A DNA stretch of 64,000 bases from Limisphaera sp. Its GTDB lineage: Bacteria > Verrucomicrobiota > Verrucomicrobiia > Limisphaerales > Limisphaeraceae. The notes beneath the pieces were generated by a model. That model searched no databases. It was not told the DNA's origin and worked only from the letters and a program-made list of their open reading frames with translations. Both the position numbers and the translations under genes were made by a program. Positions within the stretch are counted from its first letter, which is position 1, and every line of letters begins with the position of its first letter. Below are positions 20,657 to 30,653 of this stretch, one piece after another. The stretch is from positions 372,001 to 436,000 of the forward strand of contig JANWVC010000003.1 in NCBI GenBank assembly GCA_025057755.1, read 5' to 3'.

Positions 20657-21178
20657 CTAGGTGTCGGGATGAGGTTTCTGCTGCTGCAGGGCCGACAGCT
20701 CAGCGAGCACTTCCTGTGCGTGACCGAGGGGACGGACCTTGTGCCAAATCCGGCGGATGTAGCCGTCAGGATCAATCAGGAACGTCATGCGCCGGGTGCC
20801 CTGGAAAAGCCGACCCATGAAACGCTTGGTCCCCAAAGCGCCATAAGCACGAACAATGTTCCCTTTCGGATCAGACACCAAATAGAAGGGCAAACGCAAC
20901 TTTTCCACAAACCGCGCGTGGGATGAGGTCGAATCGCTGCTGACGCCCACCACTGTCGTGTTGTGAGCTGTAAACGCGTCATAAGTGTCCCTGAAGCTGC
21001 AGGCCTCCAACGTGCAACCCGGGGTGTGATCCCGAGGGTAAAAGTACAGCACCACCCATTGACCACGGAAGTCGCAAAGTCGAATTACGCGCCCATCATG
21101 ACAGACTCCTTCGAAATCCGGCGCGCGATCTCCCTCTTGCCATGTTCCAGGGGCAGATTCTTTCTCCCGTTTTCTCAT
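20657..21178 (-). CDS. bcp: Thiol peroxidase, Bcp/PrxQ-type peroxiredoxin
   Basis: Predicted length 173 aa. The ATG at 21178 has a good Shine-Dalgarno (AGGAGAGG). It reduces hydrogen and alkyl hydroperoxides in the cytoplasm using thioredoxin. The AhpC/TSA fold is intact: GDRAPDFEGVCHDG, WVVLYFYPRDHTPGCTLEAC, VVGVSSDSTSSHARFVEKLRLPF, RMTFLIDPDG. The peroxidatic cysteine is C55 and the resolving cysteine C60, the five-residue spacing of the PrxQ/Bcp group. A short QQQKPHPDT tail ends at TAG. It is 47 bp downstream of pgsA on the same strand and may be co-transcribed with it. Confidence 0.92.
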   Translation of the reverse strand: MRKREKESAPGTWQEGDRAPDFEGVCHDGRVIRLCDFRGQWVVLYFYPRDHTPGCTLEACSFRDTYDAFTAHNTTVVGVSSDSTSSHARFVEKLRLPFYLVSDPKGNIVRAYGALGTKRFMGRLFQGTRRMTFLIDPDGYIRRIWHKVRPLGHAQEVLAELSALQQQKPHPDT

Positions 21179-21225
21179 ATCCTCTCCTTTTTGCACAGGC
21201 GAGGCGCACGGACACGCGCAGTGCC

Positions 21226-21846
21226 TCAGGACCAGGAAGCTCCAGCAGCAGGGCCAGTTGGCCCCGGACGGTTTGCGCCGGGCGCGCTGCTAGGGCTGGC
21301 GCTGAGCTGCCGGACTCCGTCCCAGATGTACAGGAGACCCGACACGCCCGTGGTTAAGGCTGCTGCCAGGCAAAGCGGCATCAAAGCGGCTCCATGCCAT
21401 TTCAACAGCACCCACAACACCACGCTCATCTGCAACACCGTTGCGACTTTACCCACCCATCGGGGCCGAACCACGGCCCGACCGACCGTCATATGAATAA
21501 CCAACAGACCAATGACAAGGAGCACATCCCGCCCCAAGATGGTGCCTGTCAACCACAACGGTACACGCTCCAAATAAGGAGCATGATCACAACTTAGGAG
21601 AATCATCGCCGAGACCAGTAATAATTTATCCGCCAAGGGATCCAACACCGCGCCGAGTTCGCTGCGTTGATGAAAGTGACGAGCGATGAAACCGTCCAGG
21701 GCATCACACGCCGAGGCTACTGCAAAGCAGGCCAAGGCTGCGTAGCGATGTCCCTCCCATCCCGTCTGCACGTAATACAGTACCTCGACGACGAAAAACG
21801 GAATCAACAAGATTCGCAGGATCGTCACTTTGTTTGCCGTCGTCAT
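21226..21846 (-). CDS. pgsA: CDP-alcohol phosphatidyltransferase, PgsA-like
   Basis: Predicted length 206 aa from ATG 21846 (MTTANKVTILRILLIPFFV), the usual N-terminus of PgsA. It transfers phosphatidyl from CDP-diacylglycerol to glycerol-3-phosphate, committing to phosphatidylglycerol and cardiolipin. The CDP-alcohol signature DG-x2-AR-x8-G-x3-D-x3-D is present in ACDALDGFIARHF...LGAVLDPLADK. Four to six hydrophobic helices follow. The C-terminal 25 residues (SASPSSAPGANRPGPTGPAAGASWS) are a low-complexity tail. An upstream in-frame extension of 59 codons lacks family similarity and is not used. Confidence 0.88.
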   Translation of the reverse strand: MTTANKVTILRILLIPFFVVEVLYYVQTGWEGHRYAALACFAVASACDALDGFIARHFHQRSELGAVLDPLADKLLLVSAMILLSCDHAPYLERVPLWLTGTILGRDVLLVIGLLVIHMTVGRAVVRPRWVGKVATVLQMSVVLWVLLKWHGAALMPLCLAAALTTGVSGLLYIWDGVRQLSASPSSAPGANRPGPTGPAAGASWS

Positions 21847-22851
21847 GATGGTTTTATGGGATGACGTCTTCCCACAAGATGACAAGGTTAAAAGCGACCC
21901 TTTATGCCCAAAACCATGTGGACGAAAACTTTCCACGGGGCCATGGGCAATCATCTGCCCCCGATGGGAAGCACATGCGCTGTTTACTAGCGAGAACCAA
22001 TTCCCGTCCGTGGTTTTCGTCAAGGGTAGAGGGGGGTTGACAAGGCGGCAACCGTTACGATGAGCGTGCCCAGGTTCGCTGGATTATGAGAACACGTTTT
22101 GACGAACATCGGTCTTTGCGAATCAATTAATTTGCATGCAAAAGAAAAGCCGAGGTTGCCTCTCCGGGGCCAACGCTTCTGCACATCGAGCCAGATCCGT
22201 CACAAGGTGATGCGGCATCGCGTCAAGAACAATGTAGTTTGATAACCGAACCTTGTCTGATCGTCTCAGGACCATCAATTCCCACTGCTTTTTCCGAAGT
22301 TATCAGCACAAGGATACGGTTGAGCCGCGGTCCCGATCTGTCCCTGCCAGCCGGGAGCCTACCCGCCATGGGATTGCCTTCCATCCTGCTTGATTGTGCG
22401 TCTTCGGGGACATTTGTGTATAGCGAAATGCCGGAACAACAGGACCGGGCCAGTCGACGTTTATTGAAAGATCTGCGATTTCTAACATTCAAGGTAAACC
22501 CTTTCGGGATGCGGTTCTGAAACCGATCTGATTTACCGTGCCTATGCGGACCGTATATAGCGGCAGGTGCCATTGGATTTATACGAGTTTACGCACTGAA
22601 CCGGTGCATTTTCGACATGGTGGCTCGTTTCCAAAAAAGTATCCGACCTTCGAATCGCACGTGTCTAACGTTAGGTCAGCAGATAGGCGCATGTATCATT
22701 GGCGGTGCGAGCTGCCGGCCCACACCCCGCGGGTAGCTGGCCGATAAACGGATCGTGCCATGTCTGAAGAGGCATCCGGGCCTGGACGTTAGTCCCGGAG
22801 TTCAAACGCAGGTAGTTGGCATTGATCAAATCTTCGGTACCATAGGGGACA
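21847..22851. other. 1 kb gap between divergent pgsA and rlmN
   Basis: Divergent intergenic region that must hold both promoters. Short open frames on both strands show no domain signals. It might contain a fully decayed gene, but I cannot identify it. Confidence 0.5.
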
Positions 22852-24069
22852 ATGCAGGACATCCATTCGGTTACCCGTGACGAGTTGCGCTCGGAACTGG
22901 CCGCTTGGGGCGAGCCGGCTTACCGGGCGGATCAAATATTGAATTGGCTTTACCGCCACCGTGTCAGTGATTGGTCCCTGATGACAAACTTGCCCCGCGC
23001 CCTGCGGGAGCGCCTATGCAAACGGTTTTCGCTTCATACTGTGGAATGTATTCGAGTCGCGGAAGCCGCCGATCAAACTTGTAAATTCCTCTGGCGGCTG
23101 ACGGACGGGGCCTTGATCGAGAGCGTGCTGATTCCGGCCAATCCAGCGCTTTATGGCGAGCCTTCTGACCGTTACACGCTATGCCTTTCCACACAGGTGG
23201 GATGTGTCTATGGATGCCGCTTCTGTGCCAGCGGCTTGGACGGGTGGAAACGCAACCTTCAAAGCCATGAAATAGTGGAGCAAGTGCTGGCGGTCGAGCG
23301 GTGGCACCAACGGCTGACGGCCTCAAGTGCAGCGGCGAGTCGTAGGCAGGACCGATTAGTGGACAATCTGGTGGTCATGGGCATGGGGGAACCGCTCGCC
23401 AACTACGACAATCTCATGCGGGCACTCCGCATTTTGAACGCTCCATGGGGCGGAGGAATTGGAGCACGTCGGATCACGGTTTCCACCAGCGGCTTGGTGC
23501 CAGGCATCCGCAAGCTGGCCGAGGAACCCGAGCAATTCCGCCTTGCGATCTCTCTGCATGGCGCGACCGACGAGGTGCGCAGCTATTTAATGCCCATAAA
23601 CCGCAAGTACCCGCTTGGAGAACTGGTTGCTGCGCTAGAGTACTACCTTCAGCGCAAAGGCCGCATGCTGACCCTTGAGTATATCCTGATCGCAGGCATT
23701 AATGACGGACTCGATCAAGTGCCTTTGTTAGCAGCCCTGGCGCGACGTTTGCACGCCAAGGTGAATTTGATCCCATACAATCCCGTGGAAGGACTGGCCT
23801 GGCGCCGGCCTGACCCAGCTGCATGTGAGCTGTTTCTGCAACGGCTGCAAGCCTCCGGTGTAACAGCAACGCTGCGACGTGAGAAGGGCGTGGAGATTGA
23901 AGCTGCTTGCGGACAACTGCGCCTACGGACGATGCGAGCTCTGGAGGCTGCAGCTTCCCAGGCCGGTTTTGCTGCTCCGCCGGTTTCGCCGATCAACTCA
24001 AATGGCGCTAGAGCGCCCGTGCCTTACCCAACATTGCCATCGGATAACGACCTTGCGCATCCGGCTTGA
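22852..24069 (+). CDS. rlmN: 23S rRNA (adenine2503-C2)-methyltransferase RlmN
   Basis: Predicted length 405 aa. This radical SAM enzyme methylates C2 of A2503 in 23S rRNA, and in many bacteria A37 of tRNAs. The iron-sulfur motif is GCVYGCRFCASG (C118, C122, C125, a CX3CX2C). Other family landmarks are VVMGMGEPLANYDNL, RRITVSTSGLVPGI, LAISLHGATDEVR, MPINRKYPL, LEYILIAGINDG and NLIPYNPVEG. The methyl-carrying cysteine is C353 in AACGQL. The C-terminal extension of about 35 residues after the core (APPVSPINSNGARAP) is unusual. It overlaps the 3' end of a decayed oxidoreductase gene on the opposite strand by 62 bp. Confidence 0.95.
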   Translation: MQDIHSVTRDELRSELAAWGEPAYRADQILNWLYRHRVSDWSLMTNLPRALRERLCKRFSLHTVECIRVAEAADQTCKFLWRLTDGALIESVLIPANPALYGEPSDRYTLCLSTQVGCVYGCRFCASGLDGWKRNLQSHEIVEQVLAVERWHQRLTASSAAASRRQDRLVDNLVVMGMGEPLANYDNLMRALRILNAPWGGGIGARRITVSTSGLVPGIRKLAEEPEQFRLAISLHGATDEVRSYLMPINRKYPLGELVAALEYYLQRKGRMLTLEYILIAGINDGLDQVPLLAALARRLHAKVNLIPYNPVEGLAWRRPDPAACELFLQRLQASGVTATLRREKGVEIEAACGQLRLRTMRALEAAASQAGFAAPPVSPINSNGARAPVPYPTLPSDNDLAHPA

Positions 24070-25197
24070 CGAGAGGGTCATTCTTCTTCGCGAAGGTGAT
24101 CCACGCCGGGAGCCACTTCCTGACCTAGGGCGACGGCTTGATCCCATGTAATTCGCTGACCCGATTCGCAGGCCATGCGGCCCAAGATTGCGCCCGATTG
24201 GCGCGGATATTTCGATCTAACTCATTCCATGGGCGATCCTCTCGAACGGCCTGCAACGGTAGCTCCATTTACCACTCCTACGGATCGCAGGGTTCACCAC
24301 GCTATACCGAAAGCTCTGTAAGCAACAGGTAACTAGGAAACAATATGGGAATGTGTTGGCCCTTTCTAACAGCGGCGCAGCCCAACGTGCCATGGAGGGC
24401 CACCCCGGGAATGCCCCAACGTGATGCATGTGCCGCCATGGCCCCACCGGTCGCGTGCCGTCCGCAAAGCTGCATTCAGCAGCAAAATGGTCGTAAAACT
24501 GGTCTGATTCGCAACCGGCCCGGGACCGCCGTCCATTCTTTAAACTGAGACCGGCTATGCGTTTTTGGCCCCACAGGCCAAGCAAATGCTGTGGATCAGC
24601 CAATCCGCGATGAATCCCCCGTCTACCCGGGTGAACCCCTTGTAATGCGTGATCTGCCATGGCCATTTCCTCATGCCTCCTGGCCGCGGTGGCGTGCCCA
24701 CCGGCCCGTGCATCTGGCAGGCATACAGAGTGATGCGAGGCACCTCGTGCATTGGCCTGCCCAGCGGCAGGTAATCGCGATTCATCAATCCCACGTTTAG
24801 CGTTGGCTGCTCCTGCCCCATCACCTGCCTCTCCTAACGCGCCGGATGCCAGGAGTATCCACGGCAAAGGATTCCTCCAAGAAGAGATGCAATCCGTGCT
24901 GCGCGGCAGATTCAACGCCAATGAGGCGAAACGGTGGCGGCATGCTGAGCGAACCCACTCCGCCCGGATACAAACAATTCATTACTCCGCGGAATCCGTG
25001 CAGCCCTCCAAAGATCCCGTCAGGCGCGACGCGGACCCGGTCCTACAACTGAGGCTGCAATTGTTCTGACAACCTTCGAGCGTTCTCGCGGAAGCAATCG
25101 GCACCCACCCAGCGTTCCACCGGTCCTTTGTGTGGACAATGCCTGTGCGAAGGCCCTGCTTTCGCGACTGCCGCAACCGACGAGCGCCACTTTCAAA
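24008..25197 (-). pseudogene. Decayed Gfo/Idh/MocA-family oxidoreductase
   Basis: The family can be followed across shifting minus-strand frames. It starts near a TTG at 25197 (LKVALVGCGSR, the Rossmann GxGxxG region), runs through LFLEESFAVDTPGIR (normally the MEKP..VD block) and TLYACQMHGPVGTPPRPGG, then MRKWPWQITHYKGFTRVDGG, FIADWLIHSICLAC, YDHFAAECSFADGTRP, and ends KPDAQGRYPMAMLGKARAL with TAG at 24008. Family members are about 400 aa NAD(P)-dependent sugar or polyol oxidoreductases, often Tat-exported in this phylum. At least three frameshifts and several stops interrupt it, so it is dead. The preserved tail overlaps the rlmN 3' end head-on. Confidence 0.85.
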
Positions 25198-25402
25198 GCA
25201 TGCCCCTCACCTGCCTAAGCCTCCAGCTCATTGGATCGCACCGTAGAAAACGCAGCGAAGGAACCACTGGCCTGTTGCGAGAACTGTCGGAGGTTGAGCG
25301 CTTTGACACGGGTTGGAGGCTGCCGGATTCAAGTCCTGAAACGCCCTTTCCCAACACGATTTGTCCATCCAAAGCATTTACACCGCGGGCATCCCATATG
25401 TG

Positions 25403-26821
25403 TCAACGGAAAAACAACCACCACGTCAGCGCGAGGACAGGCAAGAGATAGGGTAACGTGAATTTGAACACATAACCTAGAAAGGTTGGGACGTGAGCTT
25501 TCTGGTGCTCCGCAATGGCCTTGACCATGAAGTTAGGTCCATTGCCAATGTAGGTACAGGCTCCGAAGAACACCGCAGCTATGCTGATGGCCACCAACAG
25601 CAACTCTCCGTTTGGTGACGCCAGAAGAACCGCCAGTTGCAAGTGCTCGAGCACTGGTTGGCGATTCGTCAATTCCTCGGGAAAATACTCGGCCATTGCG
25701 CGCAAGGCTTCGCGGATCACGGGCTCCGGGGATGTCGGATCAGGTGGGATTCCCTGAGCGAGCGCGAGTTGCAACGGCTGAAGCGTTACCGCTGGCGCGA
25801 CCATGCCCTGGGCTGTGCTTAAGAAACTAAGGTAAGTGGGGGCGTTGTCCAGCACAGCGCTCAAACTGCCCGTGCCCCAATAAAACATGCTGGGGGTCGG
25901 TCTCCCCAAATCACGCGCATGATTTTGGAGCCAGTCCAGTGCCGGCATCATCGTGGCAAAGATTCCCACAAACAGAATAGCCACCTCTCGGATGGGCTCA
26001 AAGTTAAAGTCGTTGGCCTCATGCACTGCTCTGGGTGTGGTTAGGTACGACCCTATGGCAGCAGCGATCATGATCATCTCGCGAATGAAAGGCGGTCGCT
26101 CGAGAAACACCGCACCCAAGATCACTGCGAGAAAGAGGAGGTTATGCAAGCCCCGAAATCGCCATTGTTCGCCCGTTCCCGTTTCTTTTTCGCGAATTGT
26201 GGCCGGCGCGCGCAAATAATTGCGCCGATCCAGCACATAGAAAATGCCGAGCAATGAGCCCACCCCAACGATCCACATGGGCCAGCAATGTTCCAACACC
26301 CACCAAAATGGAACCCCTTTTAAATAACCCAGAAACAAGGGTGGATCACCGATGGGGGTCAGGCACCCGCCTACATTGGAAACGATGAAAATGAAAAAGA
26401 CCACGTGATGCGCCGTTAATCGGTACTTGTTCATGCGAAGCCAGGGCCGGATGAGCAACATCGAGGCTCCGGTCGTGCCTAGCAGGTTGGCTACTATCGC
26501 ACCGATCAATAAAAATAGGGTGTTGACGATTGGCGTTGCTTCCCCTCGAACCGTGATATGGATGCCGCCCGAGACGACAAATAAGGACCCAATCAACGCG
26601 ATAAAACTTACATACTCATGAGCCGTGTGCGCGATGCGCCCAGTGGCATTCAAACCGAGCCAGTAATAAAGCAAGGTCACGGTCCCCAGTCCCAGCGCCA
26701 CCTTGGGATAGTGCTGATGCCACCCCTTTGGCCAGGCCAAAGGGCCCAAGGCAATGCAGCCCAGCAACAGCACGAAGGGGCCAATCATCCACGGACTAGG
26801 GTCCAACAATGCGCCATCCAT
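25403..26821 (-). CDS. Sodium:proton antiporter (NhaD/CitMHS-like)
   Basis: Predicted length 472 aa from ATG 26821; a TTG at 26845 is an alternative start. About 11-12 hydrophobic helices are spread over the whole length, as in the ion transporter superfamily. Characteristic segments are NLLGTTGASMLLIRPWLRMN, FIVSNVGGCLTPIGDPPLFLGYLKGVPFWW, AAAIGSYLTTPRAVHEANDFNF and FFGACTYIGNGPNFMVKAI. These match the inner-membrane sodium:proton antiporter family related to NhaD. Likely role: pH and sodium homeostasis. It lies 33 bp after the ClC gene on the same strand, so the two probably form an ion-transport operon. Confidence 0.85.
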   Translation of the reverse strand: MDGALLDPSPWMIGPFVLLLGCIALGPLAWPKGWHQHYPKVALGLGTVTLLYYWLGLNATGRIAHTAHEYVSFIALIGSLFVVSGGIHITVRGEATPIVNTLFLLIGAIVANLLGTTGASMLLIRPWLRMNKYRLTAHHVVFFIFIVSNVGGCLTPIGDPPLFLGYLKGVPFWWVLEHCWPMWIVGVGSLLGIFYVLDRRNYLRAPATIREKETGTGEQWRFRGLHNLLFLAVILGAVFLERPPFIREMIMIAAAIGSYLTTPRAVHEANDFNFEPIREVAILFVGIFATMMPALDWLQNHARDLGRPTPSMFYWGTGSLSAVLDNAPTYLSFLSTAQGMVAPAVTLQPLQLALAQGIPPDPTSPEPVIREALRAMAEYFPEELTNRQPVLEHLQLAVLLASPNGELLLVAISIAAVFFGACTYIGNGPNFMVKAIAEHQKAHVPTFLGYVFKFTLPYLLPVLALTWWLFFR

Positions 26822-26854
26822 GGGCTGCAGACGATAAAGCGCCAAACCCGCCGG

Positions 26855-28741
26855 TCAAGTATCCTTGTGGCGCTGCGGGTTGCCCAGACGGGCTTCGGAG
26901 CTGCGGGCCATGGCCTCCGACAGTAATCCTAACACCTCGGCCCGGACTAGTGCCCCGACGAGGCGCGGATCGGTTGGGCTTATCACCACTGGGATGTGTT
27001 GCTGTTCGCTCCGCAGCACAATCGGCAATGCCTCCAAGAGGGTCTGATTTGGAGTTACAACCGGGGGCGGCGGGCGCATTACGTCGTAGGCAATCACCGC
27101 TCGCAGCTCCTCCCCAGCATTCAAGAAAGGTTTCAAATCATGAAGCGCTACCACTCCCAGCAGGCGGTTTTCTGCGTCCACCACCGGTAGGAAATTATTG
27201 GTGCGGGTTAAGAACCGCTGGGCCATTTCCTGCAGCGTGGCGGTTTCACGAACCGGGGCTACTGGGTCACGCATCAGGTCGCCTACCCGACACTCAAGGG
27301 TCACCTCAGTAGCTCCCTCCAAACCTCGAGTCCTCAATGTTTGTGTATATACGGAATCCGGGTGCAAACGACCTGCCACCAGGGTGGCGACGGCACATCC
27401 CAACATCAGCGGGGGCATGATTGAGTAATTTAAGGAGATTTCGAAAACCAAGACCATCGCCAAAAGCGGGGACCTCGTCGTGGCTGCCAATACACATCCC
27501 ATCCCCACGACGGCAAACGTGGCCAAGGGCATTTGCCATGCCAATCCCAACAGGTGGAGAGCCAATCCAAAAGCAGCTCCCACGGCTGCACCCAAAAACA
27601 GTGTTGGAGTAAAGACTCCTCCCACTGCACCTGAGCCGACTGAAACGGCCGTGGCCAACAGTTTAGCCGAGAGCAATCCAACCAAGAACACCAAGCCCCA
27701 CCCCGGCCCTTCGAAACCAGCGCTGACCGCAGAGACGGTTAACCGGTCGAATTCACCATGCAGAATGCGGTTGGTCACCAGATACCCATTGCCCCAAACG
27801 CCTGGGTAACCGAGCGCGATGACACCCACCAAAGCGCCTCCTAGCGCCATCCGACCGTGGGCAGGCCACGGCAGGCGGCGGAACTGTTCCTCCATGTGCC
27901 GCAGCAATTTTAAGAATAGCGCTCCTGTCACCCCGCAGAGGAATCCCAAGAGCAAAAACCAAGGCAACTGACCCAACCGAGTAAAATCCACGGCTGGCAC
28001 CTCGTACCATGGTCGAATCCCGAAGAAGCTACGGGACATAACGCTGGCGACCACGGCTGAGACCACCAAGGGCGCAAATAGAAGCATGGAAAAATTTCCC
28101 AAAACAATCCATGCGGCAAATACCGCACCCGAAATCGGTGCATTGTAAGCCGCGGCAATGCCGGCTGCGGCGCCGCAGCCGACCAACAGACGCAACCGGT
28201 ACGGAGGCCAACCTCGCCACTGTCCCCACTTGGAGGCTAGCGTGGCCGATAGTTGCGTGATAGCGCCCTCCCGCCCGATGGAGGCGCCTGTGCCAATACT
28301 GACCAGCGAGGACAATGCCCGAACCATATTCGCTCGAAAAGGCAAGCGGCCATCTCCGGCGACGACGGCCTCCAAGAGGTTCGTGGTGCTCGTGGAGCGC
28401 AGCCATTGTCCGCCAAAATGAAGGATGAAACCTGCCAACAAGCCCCCCAGTGCCGGCGTCAAGCAGCGTTCCCATGGACGCATCAACTCGGCCACTTCCA
28501 CCAGGTCGCCCGGGCGATGCAGAAAGAGAAAACGAACTGCTTCGATGGCATGGTAAAAAAACAAGTTAACGATGCCGCCCAACACGCCCACGCTGGCGGC
28601 CAAGAGCAGATGAAGCGCCTCCTCGCTAAGGACCAACCGTTCGCGCCACTTTAACGCTCGACGCCAATAACGGCGCCACAATAGGTCCAGCGCGCGCGGC
28701 ACTCGTCGCGTCAACTGCTGGTTCTCCTGCCCCCGGGTCAC
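26855..28741 (-). CDS. ClC-family chloride channel/antiporter with tandem CBS domains
   Basis: Predicted length 628 aa with a GTG start at 28741. The ClC core (residues about 40-450) has GTGASIGREGAITQLSA, where the Glu of GREG is the gating glutamate, YNAPISGAVFAAW, and SGAVGGVFTPTLFLGAAVGA. A pair of CBS domains follows (about residues 480-610: VGDLMRDPVAPVRETATLQEMAQRFL and AYDVMRPPPPVVTPNQTLLEALPIV). These normally bind adenine nucleotides and regulate transport. Either a channel or a 2Cl-/H+ exchanger is possible. The antiporter gene follows within 33 bp. An alternative TTG start eight codons inside has a better-placed GGAG. Confidence 0.88.
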   Translation of the reverse strand: MTRGQENQQLTRRVPRALDLLWRRYWRRALKWRERLVLSEEALHLLLAASVGVLGGIVNLFFYHAIEAVRFLFLHRPGDLVEVAELMRPWERCLTPALGGLLAGFILHFGGQWLRSTSTTNLLEAVVAGDGRLPFRANMVRALSSLVSIGTGASIGREGAITQLSATLASKWGQWRGWPPYRLRLLVGCGAAAGIAAAYNAPISGAVFAAWIVLGNFSMLLFAPLVVSAVVASVMSRSFFGIRPWYEVPAVDFTRLGQLPWFLLLGFLCGVTGALFLKLLRHMEEQFRRLPWPAHGRMALGGALVGVIALGYPGVWGNGYLVTNRILHGEFDRLTVSAVSAGFEGPGWGLVFLVGLLSAKLLATAVSVGSGAVGGVFTPTLFLGAAVGAAFGLALHLLGLAWQMPLATFAVVGMGCVLAATTRSPLLAMVLVFEISLNYSIMPPLMLGCAVATLVAGRLHPDSVYTQTLRTRGLEGATEVTLECRVGDLMRDPVAPVRETATLQEMAQRFLTRTNNFLPVVDAENRLLGVVALHDLKPFLNAGEELRAVIAYDVMRPPPPVVTPNQTLLEALPIVLRSEQQHIPVVISPTDPRLVGALVRAEVLGLLSEAMARSSEARLGNPQRHKDT

Positions 28742-29495
28742 AGCCTAATGCTATCAAACCGTTCCAAATCCGGGCGAGCCAGAGCAGCGAGGCCCATCCC
28801 ATGTCCGATTGATCTTCATTGATCTCTCCTCTAAAGTGCTTTGTTGTTCAGGACCAGATTCACTCCATGTCAGCGCACTGGGTTTGAGCGTGGATCCTCC
28901 CTTCCACAAACATGAGATTGAGTCAACCTACGCTTTTGTGGCGCAGACCGAGACGGATTTCCGGTGGCGCATCTGCGGTCTAAAAAAGCAAGAGGGACCC
29001 CGGCGGAGGCCCGGCGGAAAGCCAGCTTGCGCGATTACCATGGCGGGTGCGTCACGCATCACCTACGTGATCAAAAAACCTCAACCGGGGTACACATGCC
29101 CGAAAAAAAAGCCGGAGCAACGTGTGCGAAAAGTCCAACGCGATCCAACGGTGTAAGGACCGCTACCATGTGGAGCAACCTCCACGCCGATGGTCAAGCG
29201 CCCAGAGTATGAATGCACATTTCGGGAACATTTTTCAGGATTCGCGATGCCGGTCTCGCCCACCTAGGAGCGCCGCTAGGTTGCTCAAGAGGGCCGGCTC
29301 GTGCAGGCAGGTTTGACCTCTTGCCTGCCTCCAAGCACCGCGCACCGAACACCAAACCGTAACATTGACCGGGGTGAAATCTCGAAATGCTGGAAAACAA
29401 CCTTTGAACTTGGAACAAAGAAGGGGAATTCAAGCGCGCCAATATGCATCCTGACGGTTTGGTAAGCCAGCGGAGCCTGCATCACATCGTTAAGG
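28742..29495. other. 0.75 kb gap without recognised genes
   Basis: A 115-codon plus-strand frame at 28809-29156 exists but has no domain and no ribosome binding site. I see no terminator or RNA signature. Confidence 0.5.
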
Positions 29496-30302
29496 TCACT
29501 TCACTTGCGCCGGCAACGGTCGAATCCGGAGGTCTCGAAACTCGATGCGCATGTCCAATCCAGCATGAATTTGAAGACCGATCGGGGCCGGGTCGGCAAA
29601 CCGGGTGTCCGTAAACTCGACTATTTTCCGATCATTTAACCACACAATGAACGTATTGCCCTGGGCCAATAACCGGAATCGATTCCACTGGCCAGGTTTG
29701 AGCAATGCTTGGGCGTCGCGGGCCTGGCCTGCCTCAGGATAACGTTCGCGTCCCCCGGTGTAGAACGACCCCGTCATGTCTTTCTTAAGAGTGCGGGAGA
29801 CACCTATCTGCAGCTGCAACTCCGGCTTTCGCAGTAGGACTCCACTGTCAATCTCGCCGTCCCAGCGGGCTTCAAATTCCAGTTCAAAATCATCATATTC
29901 CTTTTCAGTCCATAAAACGTTGCCCTGTCGTAAGGGATCACTTTGGCCAACCAGGACGCCCTCCACCACCCGCCAAAAGGGGTTGGGATCGGGCACTTTC
30001 CATCCGCTGAGATCCCGTCCGTTGAACAAGGGTTGCCATTCCTGCCCGGCCACGGGGGCGATCCGCATTGCGAGAACCACCGACAACAGCACCGGCCACG
30101 GGCGCCGAGTTGGAAAAAAGCTGGTGAGATCTGCGAAGGGACCGAGTCGACAAAGGCCCCACTTCAGAGGCAACCCCTGCGCAAAGAAAAACCGGCAACG
30201 ACCGGATCTGACGAATCCCTTGACTGATGATTGATGGAGTGAGCCGCGATTGCTTCGAAATGTCTCGTTCACGGCCCGTGATTGTGGGCCAAGGTAGCCC
30301 AC
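29496..30302 (-). CDS. DUF1080 (3-keto-disaccharide hydrolase-like) secreted protein
   Basis: The frame is 268 aa, but the true start is uncertain. The hydrophobic segment WPVLLSVVLAMRIAPVAGQEWQ looks like a signal peptide, which would put the start near residues 40-65, possibly at a TTG. The mature domain is a classic DUF1080 jelly roll: WQPLFNGRDLSGWKVPDPNPFWRVVEGVLVG, LWTEKEYDDFELEFEARW, DSGVLLRKPELQLQIG, WNRFRLLAQGNTFIVWLNDRKIVEF, PIGLQIHAGLDMRIEFRDLRIRPL. Family members in Bacteroidetes and Verrucomicrobia bind or hydrolyse (3-keto-)glycosides. A tRNA gene on the same strand lies 45 bp upstream. Confidence 0.82.
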   Translation of the reverse strand: MGYLGPQSRAVNETFRSNRGSLHQSSVKGFVRSGRCRFFFAQGLPLKWGLCRLGPFADLTSFFPTRRPWPVLLSVVLAMRIAPVAGQEWQPLFNGRDLSGWKVPDPNPFWRVVEGVLVGQSDPLRQGNVLWTEKEYDDFELEFEARWDGEIDSGVLLRKPELQLQIGVSRTLKKDMTGSFYTGGRERYPEAGQARDAQALLKPGQWNRFRLLAQGNTFIVWLNDRKIVEFTDTRFADPAPIGLQIHAGLDMRIEFRDLRIRPLPAQVK

Positions 30303-30346
30303 TCGGCAAGATCACTGGCTTCGTGTTCGGCGTTTCCGGGCAAGGA

Positions 30347-30423
30347 TGGTCGGAGCGACAGGATTTGAACCTGCGACAGCCAGCTCCCAAAGCTGGTGCT
30401 CTACCAAGCTGAGCTACGCTCCG
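30347..30423 (-). tRNA. tRNA-Pro (UGG anticodon), CCA encoded
   Basis: A full cloverleaf reads on the minus strand. The acceptor is CGGAGCG/CGCTCCG, the D-stem GCTC/GAGC, the anticodon stem CCAGC/GCTGG with loop TTTGGGA (anticodon TGG), and the T-arm GCAGG-TTCAAAT-CCTGT. The discriminator is A, and the CCA end is encoded at 30349-30347. It reads CCA proline codons, and CCN by wobble. Confidence 0.95.
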
Positions 30424-30653
30424 ACCTCGCTTCATAGTGGCACGAGAACAATCGGCCGGCAACGAAGTTTTGTCACAGCGACTTCCTCAGACAGCAACCA
30501 TGGGAAGAGCCAGCGTTTACGGACAGGACGGAAAACGTGACCAAGGCGTGGGATGCCGTCGTAGCTCATTCGCTCTGCTGCGGCCGTCTGGTCCAGCCAG
30601 GGCAGTCGATTTGATCTCGACGGGCCTGTTCGACTGGCGGTAAAAGACTTGAC

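Noticed and set aside
28809..29156. 115-codon plus-strand frame with a basic tail
   Set aside because: No start signal, no recognisable family, and it stands alone.
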